Source: Kitasatospora cinereorecta (GTDB lineage: Bacteria > Actinomycetota > Actinomycetes > Streptomycetales > Streptomycetaceae). From it: a stretch of 64,000 bases of DNA. The stretch spans positions 372,001 through 436,000 of the forward strand of contig NZ_JAMZDX010000004.1 in NCBI RefSeq assembly GCF_024172095.1. The letters are read 5' to 3'. A program made the translations under genes and the position numbers. The notes beneath the pieces were generated by a model. The model did no database searches. It was not told where the DNA came from and was given only the letters and a program-made list of their open reading frames with translations. Positions 35,522 to 43,927 of this stretch are shown here, in pieces; within the stretch, counting starts at the first letter, position 1; each line of letters opens with the position of its first letter.

Positions 35522-36256
35522 ATGGCGGGCGCGCGAGCGATGATCGACCGGGCCGAGGGCTGGGTCGGCTACCGGGAGGGGCCGAACAACGCCAACCGGT
35601 TCTCCAGCGAGATGGGCCGGCCGGCCGAGAGCTGGTGCGCGGACTTCGTCAGCGCGGTGGCCCGGGAGAGCGGCAACGGCGCGCTCTTCCCCAACACCGC
35701 CTCCTGCTCGGTCGGCCGGGCCTGGTTCCAGCGGCGCGGACGGCTCTCCGTCTACCCGGCGGTCGGCGCCCAGGTGTTCTTCGGCGAGCCCGGCAACCCG
35801 TCCGGCCCCGGCGGCGAGCACACCGGCATCTGCACCGCGTACACCGCCACCACCATCACCGTGGTCGCCGGCAACACCAACGACGACGGCTCCCCGCAGG
35901 GCGACGGCGTCTACCGCCGGGTGTACCGGCGCCGCTCCGACTACGTCGAGTCGTACGGCTACCCGGCCTACCCCGAGGGGCTGGTCTGCGCCGACCCCGG
36001 ATGGCGCGGGCGGCCCGGCGTCACCTATTTCGGGCAGGAGGCGAGCGAGGACGACCTGCCGGCCGGGTCGGCGCCGCAGCGCGCGGCGTCGGCGTCAGCG
36101 GCGTCAGCGGCGGAGGAGGCGGCGGACGCACCGGACCTGGGCGGGGCACCCGCGCCGGAGGCCGCCGAACCGGCCGGGGCCGCCGCCCCCGACCCGTCCG
36201 AGCCCACCGACCTGCCCGGCCAGCGGCGCGACGGCAGCCGCGACCTCACCTCCTGA
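35522..36256 (+). CDS. CHAP-domain-like amidase/peptidase
   Basis: A 244-residue protein with an NlpC/P60-CHAP-like core: WCADFVSAVARE (catalytic Cys), then GEHTGICTAY (His) and VVAGNTN (polar third residue). This fold cleaves peptidoglycan stem peptides or bridges. No signal peptide is visible, which is unusual for a wall hydrolase, and the last 70 residues are Ala/Pro/Glu-rich. ATG 35522 follows GGGAGG at 5 bases; the longer frame to GTG 35456 is weaker. It follows the lipoprotein gene by 72 bp and may be co-transcribed. Confidence 0.75.
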   Translation: MAGARAMIDRAEGWVGYREGPNNANRFSSEMGRPAESWCADFVSAVARESGNGALFPNTASCSVGRAWFQRRGRLSVYPAVGAQVFFGEPGNPSGPGGEHTGICTAYTATTITVVAGNTNDDGSPQGDGVYRRVYRRRSDYVESYGYPAYPEGLVCADPGWRGRPGVTYFGQEASEDDLPAGSAPQRAASASAASAAEEAADAPDLGGAPAPEAAEPAGAAAPDPSEPTDLPGQRRDGSRDLTS

Positions 36257-36285
36257 CACCCCCGGACCCGTCCCGCCCGACCGGC

Positions 36286-37380
36286 TCAGCGCAGGACCGC
36301 CTCCAGCAGGTCCGCGCCGAGCCTGGCGCTGGCGCCCAGGTCCAGCTCGTACAGCACGTACCGGCCGCGCCGCCGGGTGGTGAGCAGGCCGGCCTTGCGC
36401 AGCACCGCAAGGTGCCGGGAGACCTCCGGGGCGGTCAGCTGCCAGGCGTCGGCGAGTTCACCGGTGGTGTGCGGCCCGCGGGCGATGGTGCGGGCGAGCC
36501 GCAGCCGGAGCGGGTGGGCCAGCGCCTCCAGCCGCTGCTGCACCAGCGCCAGCGACACCGGGTCGTCCGAGCCGCCCTCCGCCATCGGGTACTGCAGCAC
36601 CGGCTGCCAGCCGCGGGCGTGCACCACCAGGAGGTGGGGGCGGCCGAAGGCGGTCGGCACGAAGGTCACCCCGCCGCGGTCGGTGGCGCTGGCCGTGTTG
36701 TCCTGCAGCTTGTCGACGACGATCCGGCGCCGGCCGCCGCCCTCCTCCAGCGTCACGGCCGGGGAGATCGCGGCCAGTGCCCCGGCGAGGCCGTGCCGGG
36801 CCAGCAGGTCCGCCTTGTGCCGGGCGTCCGCGGCGAGGTCCGGCAGCACCCGCCGCCACGCGTCGGCGAAGAACGCCTGCTCGCAGTCCTCCAGCAGCCG
36901 CCGCACCAGGGCCCGTACGGCCGGCGGGTCGGCCAGCAGCCGGTCCGCGAACGCCGCCTGGCGCGGGCCGCGGGCCAGCGCCAGCTCGCGGGCGCGCTCC
37001 CGGTCCTCCGGGTCGGTCAGCGGCGATCCGGAGCGGAAGTGCAGCCGGGACGAGCCGCAGGTGGTGACCAGCGCGGCTGCGACGTACAGCTCGTCGTCGA
37101 TCCGGTCGACCGCGTCCAGCTCCTCCGTCAGGCTCGCCCCGGGCCGGGCCGGGACCAGGAAGTCGGCCCGCGAGGAGCGCCACAGGAAGTCCGCCTCCAG
37201 CAGCCGGTCCGCCAGCTCCGGCTTGATCGCGGTGGTCGTCGCGGCCGCCCAGCCGTGCAGGGTGGGGTGGTGCGCGGGCTCGGCGAGCACGTGCAGCATC
37301 GCGTTCAGCTCGCCGAGCGGGGAGGGCGCGAACAGCAGCCGCTCCGGCGGCAGCCCGGTGATGTCGATGCTCAGGCTCAT
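36286..37380 (-). CDS. ArsR-type regulator with N-terminal DUF5937 domain
   Basis: A 364-residue transcription regulator. Residues 1-245 match a DUF5937-like sensor region (start SIDITGLPPERLLFAPSPLGELNAMLHVL), and the C-terminal 90 hold a winged helix: RLEALAHPLRLRLARTIARGPHTTGELADAWQLTAPEVSRHLAVLRKAGLL plus RRRGRYVLYEL wing. No Cys metal box is seen in the HTH, so it is not an arsenic sensor of the classic type. It is divergent from an MFS exporter, with a perfect inverted repeat between them, so it likely represses that gene. Confidence 0.85.
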   Translation of the reverse strand: MSLSIDITGLPPERLLFAPSPLGELNAMLHVLAEPAHHPTLHGWAAATTTAIKPELADRLLEADFLWRSSRADFLVPARPGASLTEELDAVDRIDDELYVAAALVTTCGSSRLHFRSGSPLTDPEDRERARELALARGPRQAAFADRLLADPPAVRALVRRLLEDCEQAFFADAWRRVLPDLAADARHKADLLARHGLAGALAAISPAVTLEEGGGRRRIVVDKLQDNTASATDRGGVTFVPTAFGRPHLLVVHARGWQPVLQYPMAEGGSDDPVSLALVQQRLEALAHPLRLRLARTIARGPHTTGELADAWQLTAPEVSRHLAVLRKAGLLTTRRRGRYVLYELDLGASARLGADLLEAVLR

Positions 37381-37422
37381 GGCGCCGATCCTGCCAGGGC
37401 TCGCGGGCGGGCCCGCCACCGG

Positions 37423-37439
37423 TTGACGGGAGTCGTCAA
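37423..37439. promoter_or_regulatory. Perfect inverted repeat TTGACG-N5-CGTCAA between regulator and exporter
   Basis: TTGACGGGAGTCGTCAA lies at the middle of the 101-bp divergent region. TTGACG also reads as a -35 element on both strands, so a bound repressor would block both genes. Confidence 0.6.
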
Positions 37440-37481
37440 TCCGCGTGCCCGGCCAGGGCGCGGCGGCGCACCGTTGCCGCC

Positions 37482-38726
37482 ATGACCACGACTCTCGCCC
37501 CCGCTCACCGGCCGGTCCGCCGGCCCACCGCCCGACCGGCCCTGCGCCCCTGGAGCCACCTGCCCCGCCGCTACGCCGTCGCCCTCGGCGTCGACGCGCT
37601 CGGCGCCGGCCTGCTGCGCCCCTTCCTCCTGCTGTACGGCGTGAGCGTGCTGCACCTGACCGCCGGGCGGACCGGACTCGCGCTCACCGTCGGACTGTTC
37701 GCCGGCCTGGCAGCCGTCCCGCTCACCGGCCGCTGGATCGACCGGGGCGCGCGCAGCTCCGCGGCCGCCCTCGCCCTGCTCCTTCGCGCCCTCGGTGTGG
37801 TGGTCCTGATGGCGGCCGACGGACCGGTCGGCTTCACCGCGGCCGTGGTGGTCCTCGGCGTCGGCAACCAGTCCTGGCCGACCGCCCACGCCGCCGTGGT
37901 CACCGCCGTGACGGAGGGTCGGGCGCGCGACGCGGCACTCGCCGCCGGCCGCTCGCTGCGCAACGCCGGCCTCGGCCTCGGCGCGCTGATCGCCACCGTC
38001 GTCCTGGCCGGCGGCGCCGGGGCGCTGCGCACCCTGGCCGCCGTCACCGGCATGGCCTTCCTCGCCGCCGCCGCGCTGACCTTCTCGCTCCGCCTCACCG
38101 GCACCCGCCGTCGGGCAGCCGGCCGGCCTGCGGAAACGCCGGACGCCCCCGCCGTCCCCGTCGCACCGGCGCGGCTCGGGGTGCTGGGCATCGCCAACCT
38201 GCCGTACGCCTTCTGCTTCGACGTGCTCGAAGTCGCGCTGCCCGCCCTGCTGGTGACCCGGCTGCACGCCTCCGCCGCCTGGGCGTCCGGCATCTTCGTC
38301 GGCAACACCGTGCTGGTCATCGCGGCCCAGGTGGCCGTGGTGGTGTGGCTCGGCCGCCGGGCCCGCCGCTCGGCCCTGGCCGGGGCCGGCCTGCTGCTCG
38401 CCGCCTCCTACCTGGGCTTCTGGGCCGCCGGTTCGCTGGGCGGCACGGCCGGTGCGATCGGCCTGGTGGCGGTCGCGGTGCCGTACACCCTCGGCGAGAT
38501 CCTCTACACCGGCTCCGGGACGGCCCTGGTGGTGGCCTCCGCACCGCCGGAGCGCCTCGGCCGCACGCTGGCCCGCTGGGAGCTGTCCACCGGCCTCGGC
38601 AAGGCGCTCGCACCGGCCGCCCTCACCGCGTTGCTGGGCGTCGGTCCCGGCGCGCTGTGGGGCGCCCTGGCCGCCGCGACCGCGCTCGGCGCGGCCGCCG
38701 TCCGCCGCTGGGGCCCGGCGATCTGA
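37482..38726 (+). CDS. MFS transporter, likely efflux pump
   Basis: A 414-residue membrane protein with 12 predicted helices in two halves split by a basic Pro-rich loop (TGTRRRAAGRPAETPDAPAVP). The loop-2/3 motif GRWIDRGARSS matches the MFS signature. The divergent ArsR-like gene and operator suggest substrate-induced export, possibly of a drug or secondary metabolite. It has no clear SD at ATG 37482; a weak or leaderless start is possible. Confidence 0.85.
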   Translation: MTTTLAPAHRPVRRPTARPALRPWSHLPRRYAVALGVDALGAGLLRPFLLLYGVSVLHLTAGRTGLALTVGLFAGLAAVPLTGRWIDRGARSSAAALALLLRALGVVVLMAADGPVGFTAAVVVLGVGNQSWPTAHAAVVTAVTEGRARDAALAAGRSLRNAGLGLGALIATVVLAGGAGALRTLAAVTGMAFLAAAALTFSLRLTGTRRRAAGRPAETPDAPAVPVAPARLGVLGIANLPYAFCFDVLEVALPALLVTRLHASAAWASGIFVGNTVLVIAAQVAVVVWLGRRARRSALAGAGLLLAASYLGFWAAGSLGGTAGAIGLVAVAVPYTLGEILYTGSGTALVVASAPPERLGRTLARWELSTGLGKALAPAALTALLGVGPGALWGALAAATALGAAAVRRWGPAI

Positions 38727-38797
38727 CCGCCCGTCCGCCCGGCGCTGCCCCTACCCCTGCCCCGCAACCCTGGGGCGGCGACCGACCGGACCTCTGA

Positions 38798-38803
38798 GAG
38801 ACT
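38798..38803 (+). promoter_or_regulatory. Possible -10 element GAGACT of a leaderless gene
   Basis: GAGACT ends 5 bases before ATG 38809. The match is weak. Confidence 0.3.
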
Positions 38804-38808
38804 GCAGC

Positions 38809-39348
38809 ATGCGACTCTTCAAACGCCCCACCGGAGCGGCCCGTACCGGGCGCGGCCCGTCCGAACTCGCGGCCCTCCTGCGGGAGGGCGAGGAGATGGT
38901 CGCGCACCTGGCCGAGGCACACAGCGGCTGGGGCCTCGGTACGGCCGACCGGTGGGACCTCGACCAGGCCACCGGCCTGCTCACCTGGACCTTCCCCGAC
39001 CGCACCGCCACCGCCCCGGCCCAGATCCTCGGCACCCACAACGCCGCCGCCGGCAGCTGGCTGTGGGCCTGGGCCAACCCCAGCATCCTCCCCGAACTCA
39101 GCCGGGACTCCCGCACCGTCCGCGACTGGGCCCAGCACCGCGGCCACACCGCGCTCACCGAGCCCAAGGTCGACGCCGACCAGGAACACGCCGCCACCCT
39201 CGCCGCCCTCGCCCTGCGGATCACCCGCGCCGGCGGCTTCTACCGCGGTACCGGCGCCGCCGCCGTGCCCTACCTGACCTTCGGCACCGTCACCCTCACC
39301 CGCCGCGACGAGCCCCCCACCACCTTCCGCGTCGCCACGGACGACTGA
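38809..39348 (+). CDS. DUF6882-like hypothetical protein
   Basis: A 179-residue soluble protein. Segments GWGLGTADRWDLDQATGLLTWTFPD and GSWLWAWANPSILPELSRDSRTVRDWAQ resemble the DUF6882 family, whose role is unknown. The stop (TGA) overlaps the ATG of the next gene as TGATG, so the two are probably co-translated. No signal peptide. Confidence 0.7.
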   Translation: MRLFKRPTGAARTGRGPSELAALLREGEEMVAHLAEAHSGWGLGTADRWDLDQATGLLTWTFPDRTATAPAQILGTHNAAAGSWLWAWANPSILPELSRDSRTVRDWAQHRGHTALTEPKVDADQEHAATLAALALRITRAGGFYRGTGAAAVPYLTFGTVTLTRRDEPPTTFRVATDD

Positions 39349-39788
39349 TGTCCCGTCACCCCCTCCCGCGCATCCTCCCCGCGCTGGACGACCGGACGAT
39401 CCTGCTCAACCGCCTGGCCCAGGAGCTGCACCCGCTCGACGACGGCATCACGTGGTTCACCGACCTGGCCGCCCCGGAGCGGACGGCGGTCCTGACCGTG
39501 CTCGCCGAGCTCTGCCTCCACGCCCGCGCCACCACCGAGGACGCCCCCGAGGCCACCGCCCGCTCCGGCATCAGGCCCACCCACACCCCCGCCGTCCTGC
39601 TCGCGCGCGGCCACCTCGCCCCGCAGCTGCACCGGATCGCCACCCTGCCCGGGAACGAGCAGCTCAAGTCCTTCCGGCTGCTGATCGCCCTCTTCACCGT
39701 CGCCGACCGCCGGCGCCGCGAGCGGTCCTGCACCCCGACCTGCCACCACCCCTGGCACCATCTCGGGCCAGCCGCACCCTCCGCCTGA
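39348..39788 (+). CDS. DUF5958-family protein
   Basis: A 146-residue soluble protein. ILLNRLAQELHPLDDGITWFTDL, GIRPTHTPAVLLARG and RRRRERSCTPTCHHPWHHL match the DUF5958 family as I remember it; its function is unknown. The C-terminal Cys/His cluster could hold a metal. The start overlaps the previous stop. A long frame from 38952 is only the upstream extension. Confidence 0.7.
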   Translation: MSRHPLPRILPALDDRTILLNRLAQELHPLDDGITWFTDLAAPERTAVLTVLAELCLHARATTEDAPEATARSGIRPTHTPAVLLARGHLAPQLHRIATLPGNEQLKSFRLLIALFTVADRRRRERSCTPTCHHPWHHLGPAAPSA

Positions 39789-39805
39789 CCGGGCGGCGAA
39801 CGAGA

Positions 39806-39851
39806 CCGGCCCGGCCCGCCGGGACTCGGGAGTCCGCGGGGGCCGGGCCGG
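39806..39851. terminator. Bidirectional hairpin between convergent genes
   Basis: CCGGCCCGGCCCGCCGGGACT pairs with AGTCCGCGGGGGCCGGGCCGG around CGGG, with one or two mismatches, between the DUF5958 and repeat-protein genes. Confidence 0.65.
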
Positions 39852-39867
39852 CGCCGGGCCACTGGGT

Positions 39868-41262
39868 TCAGCGGCAGGCGTACGTGAAGGACGTCGCCGC
39901 ACTCTGCGTGGTCGGGCTGAGCACCTCGAGGGTGGCGGTCGCCGCCATCTCGCCCCGGCCCTGGAAGGTCCACCGGAGGACCACCTCGGTCCGGTTCCGA
40001 CCGGCGGGCACGTGCTGGCTCAGCGTCCCCGAGTCGGTGCCGTCGCTGCGCAGCCAGTGGTACGTCACCACGCCCGCGCCGCCGTCCGTCTCCAGGGTGC
40101 CGGTGATCACCGCGGTGCCGTCGCACGCCGGACCCTCGGAGTCGCTGCGCACCTCCACACCGCTGACCGTGACCGGCTTCCCGTACCGCTCCCAGCCGAG
40201 GAAGCCCGCGACACCGAGCAGGAGGACCAGCGGCAGCACCAGCCAGCGGCCGCGCTTGCGCTTCTTCGGCTCGGTCGGCTCGGCCTGGGCCGCGCCGTGC
40301 CACACGGCCGCCGCCTGCGGGGGCACACCGGGGCCGAAGCGGCGCAGGGACTCGTCCCCGGCGGGCGGCGCCGGCGACGAGACGGGCGTGGGCCAGACCT
40401 CGGGGTCGAGATGGGTGGCACTCTCGAACCCGCCCGGCCGCAGCTTCACGGTGCCGTCGGCGTCGCCCTGCGGCGGTACGTGCAGTTGCACGGTGTCACC
40501 GGGCGCCCCGGCCGGACGCAGCCGGACGGTGCCCTCGCCGCCGTCCGTCACCGGCATTTCGACGGTGGAACCGACCGGGACACCGGGCGGCAGCCGGACA
40601 GTGCTCTCCAGGTCGGCCGCGGGCTTCGCCCCGAGGCGGACAGTGCCGTCCTCGGCCCCCGTGACGGCTGCGGGTACGGACAGTTGGACGGTGTCGCCGC
40701 CACGGACGGGCGGCTGCGGCGCGAGGCGCACGGTGCCGTCGGGGTCGGGCGCCGGCTTGGGCAGGCGCACGGTGCCGTCCGGGTCCGCCGCCGGGGCGGC
40801 CACCGGCTTCGCGCCGAGGCGGACGGTGCTGTCCAGGTCGGCCGCCGGGGCGGGCGCGGGCTTCGCGCCGAGGCGGACCGTGCCGTCGGGATCGGCGGGG
40901 GTGGCCCCGGGCTTGGGGCCGAGGCGCACCGTGCCGTCCAGGTCGGCCGCCGGGGCGGGCGCAGGCTTTGCACCGAGGCGGACCGTGCCGTCCTTGGGCA
41001 TCACGAGCTGGACGGTTCCGCCGTCAGTGGGCGGCGGCGCAGGGGTGGGCGTGGCGGCAGGGGCCGCCTGCTCGGGCTGAGCGGCCTCGGTGGTCGTCGC
41101 CTCGGGCTCCTCGGCGGGAGCGGGCTCAGGCACGGACGCGGGCTCGGGCTCCGGCGCGGGTGCGGGCTCCGGCGCGGGTGCGGCGGGACGGCGGACCGGT
41201 CCGAGGACGAGCCCGGAGGCGGGGTCGGTGCCGGGCTGGGAGGGCGGCGGGTTGGTGGTCAT
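39868..41262 (-). CDS. Single-pass membrane protein with fourteen TVxL-type repeats, partner of the adjacent kinase
   Basis: A 464-residue protein I do not recognise. Residues 1-80 are Pro/Ala/Glu-rich. Residues 83-274 hold 14 copies of [GSD]-T-V-[RQK]-L (one reads TVEM) spaced 10-18 residues apart, many as DGTVRLGAKPAPAP. KKRKR then precedes a membrane helix (340-357), which places the repeats in the cytoplasm. An external domain follows (360-464) with Cys380 and Cys463. The gene lies 19 bp after a transmembrane Ser/Thr kinase gene. A phosphorylated TVRL would give pT-x-x-L, a type FHA domains bind. That it is the kinase's substrate is inferred. Confidence 0.75.
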   Translation of the reverse strand: MTTNPPPSQPGTDPASGLVLGPVRRPAAPAPEPAPAPEPEPASVPEPAPAEEPEATTTEAAQPEQAAPAATPTPAPPPTDGGTVQLVMPKDGTVRLGAKPAPAPAADLDGTVRLGPKPGATPADPDGTVRLGAKPAPAPAADLDSTVRLGAKPVAAPAADPDGTVRLPKPAPDPDGTVRLAPQPPVRGGDTVQLSVPAAVTGAEDGTVRLGAKPAADLESTVRLPPGVPVGSTVEMPVTDGGEGTVRLRPAGAPGDTVQLHVPPQGDADGTVKLRPGGFESATHLDPEVWPTPVSSPAPPAGDESLRRFGPGVPPQAAAVWHGAAQAEPTEPKKRKRGRWLVLPLVLLLGVAGFLGWERYGKPVTVSGVEVRSDSEGPACDGTAVITGTLETDGGAGVVTYHWLRSDGTDSGTLSQHVPAGRNRTEVVLRWTFQGRGEMAATATLEVLSPTTQSAATSFTYACR

Positions 41263-41281
41263 GGTGGTGTGTCGTCCTTCC

Positions 41282-43096
41282 TCAGCCGATCACGACGCAG
41301 GTGCTCGCCTGCACGTCGGACCAGGAGTTCTGGCCCCGCAGGGCGGCGGGCACGGTGGCGACGCTCGCGCCCCAGTACGGCTTGGTGGAACTCGCGAACG
41401 AGAAGCTGAAGCTACCGCTGATCGCCGTCTGGCCCTTCGGCAGGGTGATGGTCTTGGTGCCGAGGACGGTCCGACGGCCGCCCTTGGTGGGTTCGTCGAA
41501 CCAGGTGATGGTCAGCGAACCGTCGGCCGCTCCGTCGGTGGTGCCGGACAGGGTGACGAAGGCCCAGTTGTTGCGGCAGCTGAGGCTGAGGCCGACCGAC
41601 ACCACCCTGAGGGTGGGGGTCGGGGTGGGCGTCGGCGTGGGTGTCGGGGTGGGGGTGGAGCCGCCGCCGGTGGGCGGGGCGGCGGATGCGGTGGTCGGCT
41701 TGAGGGTCGGCTTCACCAGGCTCGGCGAGGCCGAGGGGCTGGTGCTCGCGCTCGCGGAGGGCGAGGCGCTCGCCGAGGCGGACGCGGAGGCCGTGGGTGA
41801 CGGCGGGGCGTCGGTGCCGGCGATGGGCGGGAGGGCGAGGAAGCTGGTGGTGGCCTCCGGCACGGGGACGTCGGTCTGTCCCTCGGTCGCGTTGCCGCCC
41901 GCGGAGGCGACGCCGGCGAGTGCGCCGCCGGCGAGGACCAGGGCGCCGGCGGCGCTGGCGATCCGGGCCCGCGGCCCGAACCGGCGGGCGGCGCGTCCGG
42001 CCCCCGCACCTGCGGAGGCGCCGGCCCCGAGGACGGTGGTGGCGAACGAGGTGCCGCCGGCGGCGGGTGCGCCGCCGGCCATCGGGAGCAGCAGCGGCAG
42101 CAGCGCGACCAGGGCGGCGAGGCGGCGGCGGCCGCGCTCCTCCCAGTCCTCGCCGTACGCGGCGCCGGCGACCTCCTCCAGCTGGGCAACGAGCTCGGCG
42201 GCGCCGTCGGGCCGCTCGTCGGCGGTCTTGGCGAGTCCGGCGCGGATCAGCGGGCGCAGCGCCTCGGGCGCGTCGCTGTCGGGGATCTCGGCCTCGGAGT
42301 GCTGGACGGCGAGTTCCATCAGGGTGGCGCCGTCGAAGGGCTTGGCGCCGGTGAGGCACTCGAAGAAGGTGGCGGTGGCGGCGTACACGTCGGTGGCCGG
42401 GGAGGCGGGCGCGCCGGTCCACTGCTCGGGGGCCATGTAGGCGGGGGTGCCGGCGACGGTGCCGCTGTCGCCGCTGCGGACGGCGATGCCGAAGTCGACC
42501 AGCTTGGACTCGCCGTCGACGGTGACCAGGACGTTGCCCGGCTTGTAGTCGCGGTGCACGACGCCGGACCGGTGGGCGGCGGCGAGGCCGAGCAGGGAGC
42601 CCTTGAGGACGGTGAGGGCCGCCTCGGGTCCGGTGGCGCCCTCGGCGCGCAGCAGGTCGCGCAGCGAGATGCCGTCGACGAGTTCCATCACGATGGCGGC
42701 GCCGCGCGGGCCCTCGACGTACTCGTAGAGGCGGGTGACGTGCGGGGACTCCAGGGCCGCCAGCAGCTCCGCCTCGGTGCGGAAGGAGGCGTGGTCGGCG
42801 CTCTCTCCGGTGAGGTACTTGATCGCGACGGGGGTGCCGGTGGCCCGGTGGTGGGCGAGGACGACCCGTCCGGAGGCGCCGGCGCCGAGCTCGCGCTCGT
42901 GGCTGTAGTCGGGGAGCTCCCAGCGGGCGTCCACGGGCGTTCCGCCCACGGTGGTGGGGCCCACCGGGGCCGACGCTGCGGCGGGCGCCGTGCCGGGCGC
43001 GTCCGGGCCGGGCCCCGCGGCGGGGCCGGAGGGGTCCTTGGCCGGGCCGGCGGGCTCGTCCGCACGGCTGTCGGGCATGGGTCTGTCGTCGTTCAC
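41282..43096 (-). CDS. Transmembrane Ser/Thr protein kinase with extracellular beta domain
   Basis: A 604-residue receptor-like kinase. The kinase domain (about 65-320) has GAGASGRVV, AIK (Lys93), HRDYKPGN (181-188), DFG (201-203) and APEQ. Membrane helices lie near 325-345 and 378-400, then a Ser/Ala and PT-repeat linker, and a C-terminal beta-sandwich domain with two Cys whose layout (SLSCRNNWAFVTLSGTTDG...VTTIW-like strands) resembles the ectodomain of the neighbouring TVxL protein. GTG 43096 is chosen for AAGGG 8 bases upstream; ATG 43078 is an alternative. It heads the pair and probably phosphorylates the repeat protein. Confidence 0.88.
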   Translation of the reverse strand: MNDDRPMPDSRADEPAGPAKDPSGPAAGPGPDAPGTAPAAASAPVGPTTVGGTPVDARWELPDYSHERELGAGASGRVVLAHHRATGTPVAIKYLTGESADHASFRTEAELLAALESPHVTRLYEYVEGPRGAAIVMELVDGISLRDLLRAEGATGPEAALTVLKGSLLGLAAAHRSGVVHRDYKPGNVLVTVDGESKLVDFGIAVRSGDSGTVAGTPAYMAPEQWTGAPASPATDVYAATATFFECLTGAKPFDGATLMELAVQHSEAEIPDSDAPEALRPLIRAGLAKTADERPDGAAELVAQLEEVAGAAYGEDWEERGRRRLAALVALLPLLLPMAGGAPAAGGTSFATTVLGAGASAGAGAGRAARRFGPRARIASAAGALVLAGGALAGVASAGGNATEGQTDVPVPEATTSFLALPPIAGTDAPPSPTASASASASASPSASASTSPSASPSLVKPTLKPTTASAAPPTGGGSTPTPTPTPTPTPTPTLRVVSVGLSLSCRNNWAFVTLSGTTDGAADGSLTITWFDEPTKGGRRTVLGTKTITLPKGQTAISGSFSFSFASSTKPYWGASVATVPAALRGQNSWSDVQASTCVVIG

Positions 43097-43249
43097 CTTG
43101 TCCACCCTTGGCGGCGTGGTCCGCACGGGTGCGCGGCCACCGAGAGTGACGCGCCCGCGGGTCGGCAGGTTCCGGCCCACGGGCGCTGAAAGGTCACGAT
43201 TCAGCTGTTTCGCACACTACTTGTCGCCGTTCCGGGAACTTTCCTTGGA

Positions 43250-43266
43250 ACGTCCGGGTCGGACGT
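43250..43266. terminator. Inverted repeat ACGTCCG-GGT-CGGACGT between DUF1876 and kinase genes
   Basis: A perfect 7-bp stem with a 3-base loop sits 6 bases after the DUF1876 stop and upstream of the kinase operon. It may end the DUF1876 transcript or act as an operator. Confidence 0.4.
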
Positions 43267-43272
43267 ACACAG

Positions 43273-43560
43273 TCACTGTCCGTCGCGACTGCGGGCCGTG
43301 TCGGCGGCCTCGGCGGCGACCGAGCCGGCTCGCAGCAGGCGGTGCCCGAGGTCCATCAGCGCCCGGCCGGCGGCGAGCTCGTCGCCGATCGCGGGGTCGG
43401 ACGGGTCGAGCGGGCTGCGGCGGGCCTCGGCGTCGGTCTCGATCAGGCCGGTGCCGGTGTCCAGCGCGGCGTGGGCCCGGGTCAGGTCGCCGTCCTCGGT
43501 GACCCGCAGCCGGACCGCCCACTCGGTGACGTGCGGCCCGGGGGCGACGGCGCCGCTCAC
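43273..43560 (-). CDS. DUF1876 domain protein
   Basis: A 95-residue small protein matching DUF1876: TEWAVRLRVTEDGDLTRAHAALDTGTGLIET, then DPAIGDELAAGRALMDLGHRLL. The fold is described as dsRBD-like, the role is unknown, and it is common in actinobacteria. GTG 43560 overlaps the stop of the upstream small gene (GTGA), so the two are coupled. Confidence 0.8.
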   Translation of the reverse strand: MSGAVAPGPHVTEWAVRLRVTEDGDLTRAHAALDTGTGLIETDAEARRSPLDPSDPAIGDELAAGRALMDLGHRLLRAGSVAAEAADTARSRDGQ

Positions 43561-43724
43561 CGCGCGCCGTCTTCCGCCGAGTCGTCCCGGTCGCCCTCGG
43601 CGAGGGACTCCTCCTGCGCATGCAGGTTCTGGTAGGAGGTGATGCCTTCCTCGGGGTCGGCCGCGCGTACGTCGTCCTCGTCGCGCGCGGCCTTGTCGCT
43701 CAGCCTGTCGTTCATCTCGGACAT
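43557..43724 (-). CDS. Small acidic protein coupled to DUF1876
   Basis: A 55-residue highly acidic protein (NDRLSDKAARDEDDVRAADPEEGITSYQNLHAQEE), likely disordered. TGGAG lies 7 bases before ATG 43724, which decides against the long upstream frame. Coupled by GTGA to the DUF1876 gene. Function unknown; the 203 bp upstream to the HD gene hold no recognised feature. Confidence 0.65.
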   Translation of the reverse strand: MSEMNDRLSDKAARDEDDVRAADPEEGITSYQNLHAQEESLAEGDRDDSAEDGAR

Positions 43725-43927
43725 CGCCGGCTCCAGGGTGCTCGGATGTTCCGGCGTCCCGCGCGGCCGGGGGTGCCGCCGCGGGACCGATGGGGCGGGC
43801 GCGGCATACGCGACCGGGCGGACGCGTTTCTCCCTACCAGCGTGCTCCCGCGCGGGCCGCGGGGCCACCGCCGACCGGGTACGGCCGCGCGGCGACACTG
43901 CATACGGCCGGACGGCGGCCCGGCCGG

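Noticed and set aside
28505-36256. A biosynthetic cluster around the type III PKS
   Set aside because: The neighbours are nuclease, kinase, transporter and wall-related genes; no tailoring or resistance genes fit.
41606-41660. Short GGGGTC/GGGTGT-like tandem repeats, possible microsatellite
   Set aside because: They encode the PT-repeat linker of the kinase and need no other explanation.
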